From assembly GCA_021834865.1 (NCBI GenBank), contig JAKBRD010000036.1, forward strand, positions 1 through 7,380: a stretch of 7,380 bases of DNA. The letters are read 5' to 3'. The position numbers and the translations under genes were made by a program. Below are positions 1 to 5,334 of this stretch, piece by piece. Within the stretch, counting starts at the first letter, position 1. Every line of letters begins with the position of its first letter. The notes under the pieces were generated by a model that saw only the letters and a list, made by a program, of their open reading frames with translations, searched no databases and had not been told where the DNA came from. Source of the stretch: Microcaldota archaeon. Lineage in GTDB: Archaea; Micrarchaeota; Micrarchaeia; Micrarchaeales; Micrarchaeaceae.

Positions 1-38
1 CTCAAAGGCATGTCAACCTTGGAATTTCCCGCGCTCAT
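1..38 (-). CDS. Possible 5' end of a further minus-strand gene (partial)
   Basis: An ATG at 38-36 on the minus strand opens a frame that reads MSAGNSKVDMPL and is still open at the window edge. The other two minus-strand frames close inside this stretch: an upstream ATG at 48 stops after 11 codons. It begins 13 nt after the stop of the TrkA-N protein gene, which would suit a co-transcribed gene. No clear ribosome binding site is visible. Twelve residues say nothing about function, and the call rests only on spacing and an open frame. Confidence 0.35.
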   Translation of the reverse strand, partial: MSAGNSKVDMPL

Positions 39-51
39 CGTGCTTCATCGC

Positions 52-525
52 TTATTTAGTTATCTCGGCGATTATCTCTTCGCTTGCGCTGTTTTGCGGC
101 ATTACTATGTAGTCTGCACCCGCTTCTATCATCTTTTCCCTTACGAGCTTGTCGTTGGCCCTGGTTGCTATGAATATGTTTTTGTTGAGGTCCCTCGCCG
201 TCAATACTGCGAACAGGTTCTTCGCGTCGTTGTCCATCGCTATGGCTATCGCCCTGGCAGAAGCTATCCCGGCGTTTTTCAGAACGTGCGACGAGGTGGC
301 ATCTCCCTCTATTACGTCGTATCCCTTCTCCATGCTCTTGGCAGCTACGTTGTGGTCATATTCAACTATCACGAACTTTATCCCGTGCTCGTGCAGAGTC
401 TCGACTATCCTCTGCCCTACGACCCCATAGCCGCATACTATCGTATGGCCCGAAAGCGATTCCAAAACAACACCAGCACTATTAAGATGCCAATTCAAAT
501 TTAAATAGTGATGTGGTGCGCTCAC
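52..525 (-). CDS. Stand-alone TrkA-N (RCK N-terminal) NAD-binding protein
   Basis: This is a 157-residue protein holding one Rossmann-type RCK N-terminal domain. In this family the domain binds NAD(H) or ATP and gates a K+ channel or transporter from the cytosolic side. Visible signatures are the dinucleotide loop G32-Y-G34-V-V-G37, an acidic residue at the end of strand 2 (E55 in FVIVEYD), VIEGDAT at 71-77, and DNDAKNLFAVLTARDLN at 98-114. The chain stops soon after the Rossmann fold, so there is no TrkA-C domain and no membrane segment: it must act with a separate membrane partner not seen here. The GTG start at 525 overlaps the stop of the preceding gene (GTGA), which suggests translational coupling. 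The domain itself begins only near residue 25. A TTG at 465 would give a 137-residue protein starting just before the domain, and a TATA-like box lies upstream of that codon, so the start is uncertain. The family call is firm; the transporter partner is unknown. Confidence 0.85.
   Translation of the reverse strand: MSAPHHYLNLNWHLNSAGVVLESLSGHTIVCGYGVVGQRIVETLHEHGIKFVIVEYDHNVAAKSMEKGYDVIEGDATSSHVLKNAGIASARAIAIAMDNDAKNLFAVLTARDLNKNIFIATRANDKLVREKMIEAGADYIVMPQNSASEEIIAEITK
499..507 (-). promoter_or_regulatory. Candidate internal TATA box, TATTTAAAT
   Basis: On the minus strand, TATTTAAAT at 507-499 matches an archaeal TATA element. Transcription would be expected about 25 bp further on, near 477, which is 12 nt before an in-frame TTG at 465 of the TrkA-N protein gene. 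It lies inside the annotated coding sequence, so it may be chance AT-richness encoding YLN. If active, it would give the RCK protein its own short transcript. Confidence 0.3.
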
Positions 526-788
526 TCTCGCTTCATGCCGTCTATTCTGCGGACGTAATCCGCCAGCGCTTTCATGATTCGCGTGTGCGCTCCCTTTACC
601 CGCATCCTCGTATCGCCTATGTCGGCGTAAACGCCACCGCTTTCGTCTACATGAAAATGTATGACGCTTCGCCCCCTGAAATAGAAATGTGCCGTTCTTT
701 TTTCTCTGACGCCCCTAATGCTTCTTATCTTGCCCAGCAAAGGAGCAATATCGGCAAGGTCACCGGCTTTTGCGTGTCTCATCTGCAT
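522..788 (-). CDS. Small conserved-looking protein with an HFH motif, function unknown
   Basis: This is an 88-residue soluble protein that I do not recognise with confidence. I chose the ATG at 788 because upstream extension of the frame (to 884) runs through the tRNA-Gln gene. A second ATG at 782 is equally possible. The N-terminal half is helical (residues 7-22). The middle has a beta-like stretch with FYFRGR at 35-40, IHFHVDE at 43-49 (H44, H46, D48) and VYADIGD at 53-59, followed by a basic helical tail ending MKRE. The His/Asp cluster could bind a metal or a substrate, but this is speculation. No signal peptide or membrane segment is present. Its stop overlaps the GTG of the TrkA-N gene, so the two are probably translated together. 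It starts 17 nt after the tRNA and has no clear Shine-Dalgarno sequence, so it may be read from the tRNA promoter. Confidence 0.65.
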   Translation of the reverse strand: MQMRHAKAGDLADIAPLLGKIRSIRGVREKRTAHFYFRGRSVIHFHVDESGGVYADIGDTRMRVKGAHTRIMKALADYVRRIDGMKRE

Positions 789-805
789 GCCGCGATAAAT
801 ATAAT

Positions 806-898
806 TAGCTCCAGCCAGATTCGAACTGGCGTTTACGGCTCCAGAGGCCGCCGTCCTTTTATGGTGGCAGAGCGCCATGACCACTAGACGATGGAGCT
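806..898 (-). tRNA. tRNA-Gln(CUG) with a D-loop intron, no encoded CCA
   Basis: The minus strand folds into a complete cloverleaf once a short insert is removed. The acceptor stem AGCTCCA/TGGAGCT has 7 perfect pairs with discriminator A at 806, followed by AAT rather than CCA. U8 is present. The D-stem is GTCT (889-886) with GGAC (856-853). The anticodon arm is GCGGC-CTCTGGA-GCCGT (851-835), giving anticodon CTG at 844-842 with C32, T33 and G37. The variable loop is AAAC. The T-arm is GCCAG-TTCGAAT-CTGGC (830-814). The A1-T72 first pair and discriminator A fit archaeal tRNA-Gln. The gene is 93 nt with the intron and about 75 nt mature. Promoter and upstream context are shared with the divergent S2P gene. 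A search that allows introns only in the anticodon loop would miss or misname this gene. Confidence 0.9.
860..877 (-). other. Predicted 18-nt bulge-helix-bulge intron in the D-loop of tRNA-Gln
   Basis: Around the D-loop the minus strand can form a bulge-helix-bulge, the substrate of archaeal tRNA splicing endonuclease. The 4-bp central helix is TGGT (883-880) with ACCA (865-862). The 5' bulge CAT is at 879-877 and the 3' bulge TAA at 861-859, three nt each. The inner hairpin is GGC (876-874)-GCTCT-GCC (868-866). The D-stem forms the outer helix after a 2x2 AG/AA mismatch. Symmetric cutting of the bulges releases 18 nt; shifting both cuts by one base (878-861) gives the same mature sequence. 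The joined D-loop AGTGGTCAAAA is then 11 nt, with two more bases after GG than is usual, so an exact length of 18 to 20 nt remains open. Confidence 0.65.
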
Positions 899-920
899 AA
901 TCGCATATTATTTTGTCGCA

Positions 921-933
921 TGCATTTTAATAC
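921..933. promoter_or_regulatory. Shared TATA-like box of a divergent promoter
   Basis: The 55-bp gap between the tRNA (5' end 898) and the S2P gene (ATG 954) contains TTTTAA at 925-930, which reads TTAAAA on the other strand. Its centre lies about 27 bp from each start, the usual distance between an archaeal TATA box and the transcription start. Initiation would therefore fall at the tRNA 5' end on one side and at the ATG on the other. No other AT-rich element is equally well placed for the S2P gene. Position alone supports this. Confidence 0.55.
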
Positions 934-953
934 CTTGCCGATAAATTAAGCCT

Positions 954-1649
954 ATGCAGTTCAGGCCAAACATAACAAGAACGGAAGAGATAAAGCAGAT
1001 CGCCATGGCCGACGCTGCCCTTACTGTAGCCTTTTCGATAGCCTTGGCTGGGGGCATATTCGGCAACCTTGGCAATGCGGTAGTGCTTCTGCCAATAGCT
1101 TTCGTTGCGGTTACGCTGAGCTTCGTGCTCCACGAGCTGATGCACAAGTACGTCGCTCAGCACTACGGGGCCATAGCCGCTTTCCAGACGTCCCCTATGG
1201 GGCTCATCATAACTCTGGGTACGAGCATATTCGGCTTTCTCTTCGGAATTCCGGGAGCCACTGTGATATACACTAATTCGTTCACCGTAAAGCAGAATGG
1301 CGTTACATCGCTTGCGGGTCCGCTGACAAACTTTGCAGTATTTGCAGTATTCTTTGTAATATTCATTTTTGCGCCAGCCAATACATACTTTAGCACTATG
1401 GCTTCCATTGTAATGTTCATAAGCATACTTCTTGCATTCTTCAACATGCTTCCGATAATGCCGCTTGACGGAAGCAAGGTGCTCAGGTGGAACAGGAAGG
1501 TATATTTCTCTTCTTTGGGGGTGATAATGGTGCTGATGGGCATTGCCTATTACTCCCTTTTCCATAGTGTGGCCGGAATGGTGACAGAAGTAATATTCAT
1601 GCTATTCATAGCCGTGTTCTTCTCCATGTTCTACAGGAACGTGCTTTGA
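954..1649 (+). CDS. Site-2 protease family (M50) intramembrane zinc metalloprotease
   Basis: This 231-residue polytopic membrane protein belongs to the M50/S2P family, which cuts transmembrane helices of regulatory or membrane proteins within the bilayer. HELMH at 60-64 supplies the zinc ligands H60 and H64 and the catalytic E61. AGPLTN at 121-126 is the family's GPxxN element. NMLPIMPLDG at 164-173 carries the third ligand D172. Hydrophobic segments lie near residues 22-36, 42-66, 84-106, 122-140, 148-168, 186-205 and 208-227. There is no PDZ or CBS domain, so it is a minimal form, and its substrate cannot be told from the sequence. The ATG at 954 lies about 26 bp from a TATA-like box and has no Shine-Dalgarno motif, which points to leaderless translation. 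It is flanked by promoters on both sides and looks monocistronic. Confidence 0.93.
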   Translation: MQFRPNITRTEEIKQIAMADAALTVAFSIALAGGIFGNLGNAVVLLPIAFVAVTLSFVLHELMHKYVAQHYGAIAAFQTSPMGLIITLGTSIFGFLFGIPGATVIYTNSFTVKQNGVTSLAGPLTNFAVFAVFFVIFIFAPANTYFSTMASIVMFISILLAFFNMLPIMPLDGSKVLRWNRKVYFSSLGVIMVLMGIAYYSLFHSVAGMVTEVIFMLFIAVFFSMFYRNVL

Positions 1650-1710
1650 AATATATTTGGCTGCCTATAAATCGTTAAATACGCGAAAAAAGAAAAACTT
1701 AAAACCACCA

Positions 1711-1728
1711 CTTATAAAGGTATTTAAG
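1711..1728 (+). promoter_or_regulatory. Promoter of the secretion operon: two overlapping-range TATA candidates
   Basis: The 113-bp gap at 1650-1762 holds an A-rich stretch (1685-1704) followed by TTATAAAG (1712-1719) and TATTTAAG (1721-1728). The second is centred 26-27 bp before a GTG at 1751, and the first would start transcription near 1742. Either would drive the whole downstream operon with a very short or absent leader. The pair also forms an imperfect inverted repeat (CTTATAAA-GGTA-TTTAAG), which could be an operator but may only reflect two AT-rich boxes. I see no convincing terminator for the preceding gene in this gap. Confidence 0.5.
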
Positions 1729-1762
1729 TCTAAGTAACGAATAATAATCGGTGCTGTTGCAA

Positions 1763-3058
1763 ATGGAACAAAAATCCAACACAGAAGCCAGGACGACCAT
1801 AGATACGATGCTTGAGTTAATACGCTCAAAAGGCCGCATAGACCTGAACAGCATAGCCTCATCCTTGGGCATAGCCCCTAGCGTTGTCGAGGGCTGGGCC
1901 AAGGTGCTGGAGTCCGGCAACCTTATCAAGATAAGCTACGAAGTCGGAAAGATGTTCCTGACTCCAATGGAGCTGAGCAAGGATGAGCTTCAAGCCCTGG
2001 AGAGCAAGACACAGCAGCAGAAATTCATAATGTCAGAGGAGATTGATGCCGATCTGATAAGCACCGAGAAGCTCGAGCAGTCGCTCAGGGAGATAGAATC
2101 AAACATATCCGGCTTCGAGCAGAGGCTTCAGAAAGAATCTCCAGAAGCGCGAAAAAAGATAGAGGAGCTTTCCAAGATGTACGCCCAGATGAGGTCGTAC
2201 CAGTCAAACATAGACGCGATAAAGAAGGGTATAAGCTCTGACTATGACAACATGGAAAAAAGGTTCAACGATTTGCTTGCCAAGCTCGGAAAGGTATCCG
2301 AGCAGGAGCAGAAGGCAAAGGGCGGCATACCCGGTACTATACAGGAAAACATAAACAACGCAAGGGCGGCTCTGCAGGAGCTGGAAACGGTAAAAAAGAA
2401 TGTAGCCCAGAGCATAGAGAACACGAGAAAGGACTTGGAGAACCAGTTGAAGCAGGAAAGTGCAAGGCTCGATTCGATAATAAAGCAGTCCCATTCTGAG
2501 CTTGAGAACGCGTACAAGGAGCTTGAGAAGGAGGCCGGCTCGTACAAGGGCGACATAAAGGAGATAAAGGAACTCCAGCTCACGGAGGAGCAGCTCTCAA
2601 AGAAGCTAAACCAGCAGCATTCCGAATTCAATTCCAATTATTCAAAGCTCGAGCAGTCGCTAAAGCAGGCCACTGCAAACTTCTCGCCCAAGTATGAAGA
2701 AGCTATGAACGAGCTCAACAAGGTCATGGAGGGATCAGGATCCATGGGGGAAATCATAAAAAACATGAGCGACCTTAAAATGGAAATAGAGGACCTGGGC
2801 CCGAAGCTCAACAACTACAGGGCAGAGCTGCAGAAGCTAAAGGACCAAGTGGATGCGCTTAATGCAGCCAAAAATCTGAGCGTCAAGGAGAAGGAGCAGA
2901 AGATGTCCGATCTAAAAGCCAAGGGCGATGCTATAAAGGGCGAGATAAAGACCAAGAAATCAAAGATATCGGATTCGCTCAACAACATAAACAAGCTCAC
3001 CCAGAAGATGAAACCTGACAAAAAGAGCGACGATAATGCGCAGTCGGAGAAAGCTTGA
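1763..3058 (+). CDS. Winged-helix plus long coiled-coil protein, first gene of the secretion operon
   Basis: This is a 431-residue soluble protein of unknown function. Residues about 11-68 look like a winged helix-turn-helix: helix TTIDTMLELIRSKGRID, a turn with SIASSLGIAPSVVEGWAKVLESG, and a wing ending ISYEVGKMFLTP. From about residue 85 to 415 it is almost entirely Lys/Glu/Gln-rich heptad-like helix, with short breaks near KGGIPGTI, YKGDIKE and MEGSGSMGE. There is no Cys, only one Trp, no signal peptide and no membrane helix. The tail is charged (KPDKKSDDNAQSEKA). Being first in an operon with the secretion ATPase and platform genes suggests a cytosolic scaffold or regulator of that machine. 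Alternatives are a DNA-binding SMC-like or chromatin protein. An in-frame GTG at 1751 adds four residues (MLLQ) and is the better match for leaderless initiation. The ATG at 1763 has no Shine-Dalgarno motif. The coding call is sure; the role is not. Confidence 0.88.
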   Translation: MEQKSNTEARTTIDTMLELIRSKGRIDLNSIASSLGIAPSVVEGWAKVLESGNLIKISYEVGKMFLTPMELSKDELQALESKTQQQKFIMSEEIDADLISTEKLEQSLREIESNISGFEQRLQKESPEARKKIEELSKMYAQMRSYQSNIDAIKKGISSDYDNMEKRFNDLLAKLGKVSEQEQKAKGGIPGTIQENINNARAALQELETVKKNVAQSIENTRKDLENQLKQESARLDSIIKQSHSELENAYKELEKEAGSYKGDIKEIKELQLTEEQLSKKLNQQHSEFNSNYSKLEQSLKQATANFSPKYEEAMNELNKVMEGSGSMGEIIKNMSDLKMEIEDLGPKLNNYRAELQKLKDQVDALNAAKNLSVKEKEQKMSDLKAKGDAIKGEIKTKKSKISDSLNNINKLTQKMKPDKKSDDNAQSEKA

Positions 3059-3068
3059 GTGGTGCTGA

Positions 3069-4703
3069 ATGGTAGAAGACACGCCAAAAAAACAGGATGG
3101 TGAAGAAACGGACAAGGCACAAGATGCTGCGAAAGAAGTTCCTGAGGAGAAAAAACCAGAGGCTTCGGAAAATACGCAGCAGGGAGCGGAAAGCGCCCCT
3201 TCAGACAAGGTCAAATCGGAGAAAATTCTAGAACAATACAATCTTAATGCGCACGGGATGGCCATAGGGGTTGTCATAAAAACAAATCCCAACGAGTTTG
3301 TTCCTACTTACAACGTTACTTACGAAGGCGTCAGCGACGCGACAAAGCTGCTCCTAATGTCGTTCAGGCGCGAACTCATATCGATGGTGCCTCTGGACCC
3401 TACGAAGGTAGAAATACAGGCATATGTGGACGACCTCAATAAGAGATATGTACAGGCCAGCAAGATACTGATCGACAGATACCTGCCCAACACTGACGAG
3501 GACACGAAGAACATACTCACTGCCTACATACTCAACATGATGCTGGGCCTCGGGGACCTGGAAGTGCCGCTATCGGACGAGAACCTTGAAGAAATAGCTG
3601 TCAACGGCTCCAAGAGCTTCATATGGGTTTTCCACAAGAGGATAGGCTGGTGCAAAACCAACATAAAGCCCACGAGCGAGGATGCGATCTACGACCAGGC
3701 AGAGCAGATAGGCAGGCGCGTAGGGAGGGAGCTCAACAACCTTTCCCCGCTCATGGATGCAGAGCTTGTCGACGGCTCCAGGGTCAACGCTACCCTGTAT
3801 CCGATATCGCAGATAGGCAACACAATAACGATAAGGAAATTTGCCAAGAACCCCTGGACAATGCCGGCTCTGGTAAAATCAGGTAGCCTGCCCCCTGAAC
3901 TGGCAGGCCTGCTGTGGCTATGCATACAGAACGAAATAAGCGTGCTTATATCCGGAGGAACGGCAAGCGGAAAGACCTCTTTCCTTAACGCCTCAAGCGT
4001 ATTCTTCCCGCCTACAAGGAGGATAATATCTGTTGAAGAAACAAGGGAGCTCGCGCTTCCGGATTCGCTGCAGTGGGTTGCAATGGTATCAAGGCAGCCG
4101 AACCCTGAAGGCAAGGGAGAAGTGACGCTTTATGATCTAATGATAAACGCGCTCAGGCAGAGGCCTGACATAATGCTAGTTGGAGAAATCAGGACCGGAA
4201 AGGACGCCGAGACGCTATTCGAGGCCATACACACTGGCCACTCGGTATATGCTACGGTCCACGCAGACAACGCACAGGACACGGTGGTAAGAATGACCAA
4301 CCCTCCAATAGCTACGCCCAAGATACAGATGAATGCTCTCGGAGCCATAGTAAGCCTCTTCAGGCACAGGAGCAAGGGCATAAGGCGTACGCTGGAATTC
4401 GCAGAGATGCTTAGGACTGGAGACGCCAACGTGCTATACAGGTGGAACATGAGGAACGACACGTTCGCGCAGATAAGCGACCTCACGAACATGGCAGACG
4501 TGCTTTCGCTATACGGCGGATATACAAAGTCGGAAATAGCGGAAGAGGTCAAGATAAGGGCCAAGATAATAAACTGGATGATAAAATACAACGTGATAGA
4601 CATAAACAATGCTGGCTTCCTTATAGCCAACTACTACATGGACAAGGACAGGGTCATAAACATGGTGGATAAGGACATACCCTATTCAAAGGAGTTGTTT
4701 TGA
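3069..4703 (+). CDS. Type II/IV secretion ATPase, VirB11/TadA/GspE superfamily
   Basis: This 544-residue hexameric-type ATPase powers assembly of pili, archaella or secretion pseudopili by working on the membrane platform protein. Residues 1-50 are an acidic, low-complexity tail. Residues about 55-270 are the N-terminal domain, including LEEIAVNG (173-180) and a conserved stretch LVDGSRVNA (233-241). The RecA-like core has Walker A GGTASGKT at 296-303 (K302), the Asp box ISVEETREL at 320-328, Walker B DIMLVGEIR at 367-375 (E373), and the His box HTGH...TVHAD (H388, H391, H398). All catalytic elements are present. The form is closest to archaeal FlaI-like and TadA/CpaF ATPases; there is no tetracysteine zinc motif as in GspE/PilB. 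A GGTG at 3061-3064 serves as ribosome binding site. The gene starts 10 nt after the coiled-coil gene and its TGA overlaps the next ATG. Confidence 0.95.
   Translation: MVEDTPKKQDGEETDKAQDAAKEVPEEKKPEASENTQQGAESAPSDKVKSEKILEQYNLNAHGMAIGVVIKTNPNEFVPTYNVTYEGVSDATKLLLMSFRRELISMVPLDPTKVEIQAYVDDLNKRYVQASKILIDRYLPNTDEDTKNILTAYILNMMLGLGDLEVPLSDENLEEIAVNGSKSFIWVFHKRIGWCKTNIKPTSEDAIYDQAEQIGRRVGRELNNLSPLMDAELVDGSRVNATLYPISQIGNTITIRKFAKNPWTMPALVKSGSLPPELAGLLWLCIQNEISVLISGGTASGKTSFLNASSVFFPPTRRIISVEETRELALPDSLQWVAMVSRQPNPEGKGEVTLYDLMINALRQRPDIMLVGEIRTGKDAETLFEAIHTGHSVYATVHADNAQDTVVRMTNPPIATPKIQMNALGAIVSLFRHRSKGIRRTLEFAEMLRTGDANVLYRWNMRNDTFAQISDLTNMADVLSLYGGYTKSEIAEEVKIRAKIINWMIKYNVIDINNAGFLIANYYMDKDRVINMVDKDIPYSKELF
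4691..4694 (+). promoter_or_regulatory. Shine-Dalgarno site GGAG before the 209-residue protein
   Basis: GGAG inside the last codons of the ATPase gene lies 8 nt before the ATG at 4703. This favours that ATG over the in-frame TTG at 4700, which would sit only 5 nt away and is a weaker codon. It implies translation coupled to the ATPase, whose TGA (4701-4703) shares one base with the ATG. Confidence 0.7.
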
Positions 4704-5332
4704 TGGATGAGAACGGCATAAGCACAAAAAGTGAATACGAACAGGTAGTCGCCTACATAAAGGGCATAGAGGCATCGACACAGAAGCCGCAGCAGTCTTC
4801 AATAGACGTATCAAAGCTGTTCGAAACGAATGAAAATTCCAATCCTCATACCTATCTAGACCTGCTAAGCAGGATAGATTCCATAGAGAGCAACCGCGGC
4901 GGCCAGCGCATAAGGTCACAGAAGACCATGCCTAAGGAATCGCAGCTGATAGCTTCTGGGGTTGAGCAGTCCAGCAGGGCGTCTGCAGTCCCAACCGCAG
5001 CGCAACAGAGCTTCGAAGTCCCGGAGTCCAGGCCACAGCCAAAGATAAAGGTCAAGTTCAACGAGAAGGATCTGGTCCTGCCCAAGCTTTCCATAGCCGA
5101 CCAAATATCCGAGCTTGAGCGCATAATCGAAGGGCTGAAGGAGCAGGTTTTTGATGAAAACCACAAGGAGGTCGTGCTGCAGGAAATATACGGCCTGTCT
5201 GCCTATATAGAAAGGTCGTCCAAGGACCTAAGGAAGAGAAAAATAACGCTTAACCAGACTGAACAGTCGTTATGGGCGTTGAGGCAGCAGCGCCTTGACG
5301 AGGCCATGGGCCTGATAAACGCCGGTGCCTAA
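4703..5332 (+). CDS. Soluble accessory protein of the secretion operon, unknown function
   Basis: This 209-residue protein has no signal peptide or membrane segment. The first 25 residues are helical (KSEYEQVVAYIKGIEAS), followed by a Ser/Gln/Pro-rich linker to about residue 110. The block KIKVKFNEKDLVLPKLSIAD leads into a helical C-terminal domain from about 128: ISELERIIEGLKEQVFDENH, then EIYGLSAYIERSSKDL, then TEQSLWALRQQRLDEAMGLI. The C-terminal part has the look of a conserved interaction domain, and I have the impression of similar proteins beside secretion ATPases in other DPANN archaea, but cannot verify this. Its place between the ATPase and the first platform gene suggests an adaptor between the two. 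It overlaps the ATPase stop by one base and ends 2 nt before the next gene. It is clearly a real gene; the role is inferred from position only. Confidence 0.85.
   Translation: MDENGISTKSEYEQVVAYIKGIEASTQKPQQSSIDVSKLFETNENSNPHTYLDLLSRIDSIESNRGGQRIRSQKTMPKESQLIASGVEQSSRASAVPTAAQQSFEVPESRPQPKIKVKFNEKDLVLPKLSIADQISELERIIEGLKEQVFDENHKEVVLQEIYGLSAYIERSSKDLRKRKITLNQTEQSLWALRQQRLDEAMGLINAGA
5324..5327 (+). promoter_or_regulatory. Shine-Dalgarno-like GGTG before the first platform gene
   Basis: GGTG within the penultimate codons of the 209-residue protein gene is 7 nt before the ATG at 5335. The same motif precedes the ATPase gene (3061-3064). Both are parts of the archaeal consensus GGAGGTGAT. Confidence 0.55.
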
Positions 5333-5334
5333 AC

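Noticed and set aside
10..504. Plus-strand open frame of 164 codons opposite the TrkA-N gene
   Set aside because: Its translation is low-complexity and Tyr/Val-rich with no domain, while the opposite strand encodes an intact Rossmann motif. It is a shadow.
789..884. N-terminal extension of the 88-residue protein to an ATG at 884 (120 residues)
   Set aside because: The added 32 codons lie within or directly after the tRNA-Gln gene (806-898), so the extension is tRNA sequence read as protein.
858..884. A different tRNA reading using anticodon GCC or a hairpin TGGC-GCTCT-GCCA as the anticodon arm
   Set aside because: The resulting anticodon stem does not pair with any 3' strand before the T-arm. 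The CTG reading gives a full 5-bp stem and a standard 7-nt loop.
927..1565. Long minus-strand frame opposite the S2P protease
   Set aside because: It has no recognisable domain and lies fully antisense to a gene with complete HEXXH, GPxxN and PLDG motifs.
1650..1700. Possible terminator or small RNA after the S2P gene
   Set aside because: There is neither a convincing stem-loop nor a run of T residues on the plus strand, only general AT-richness.
1711..1728. Imperfect inverted repeat as a dedicated operator
   Set aside because: It needs an unpaired base and coincides with two TATA-like boxes, so chance symmetry of AT-rich boxes is the simpler reading. I kept it only as a remark on the promoter.
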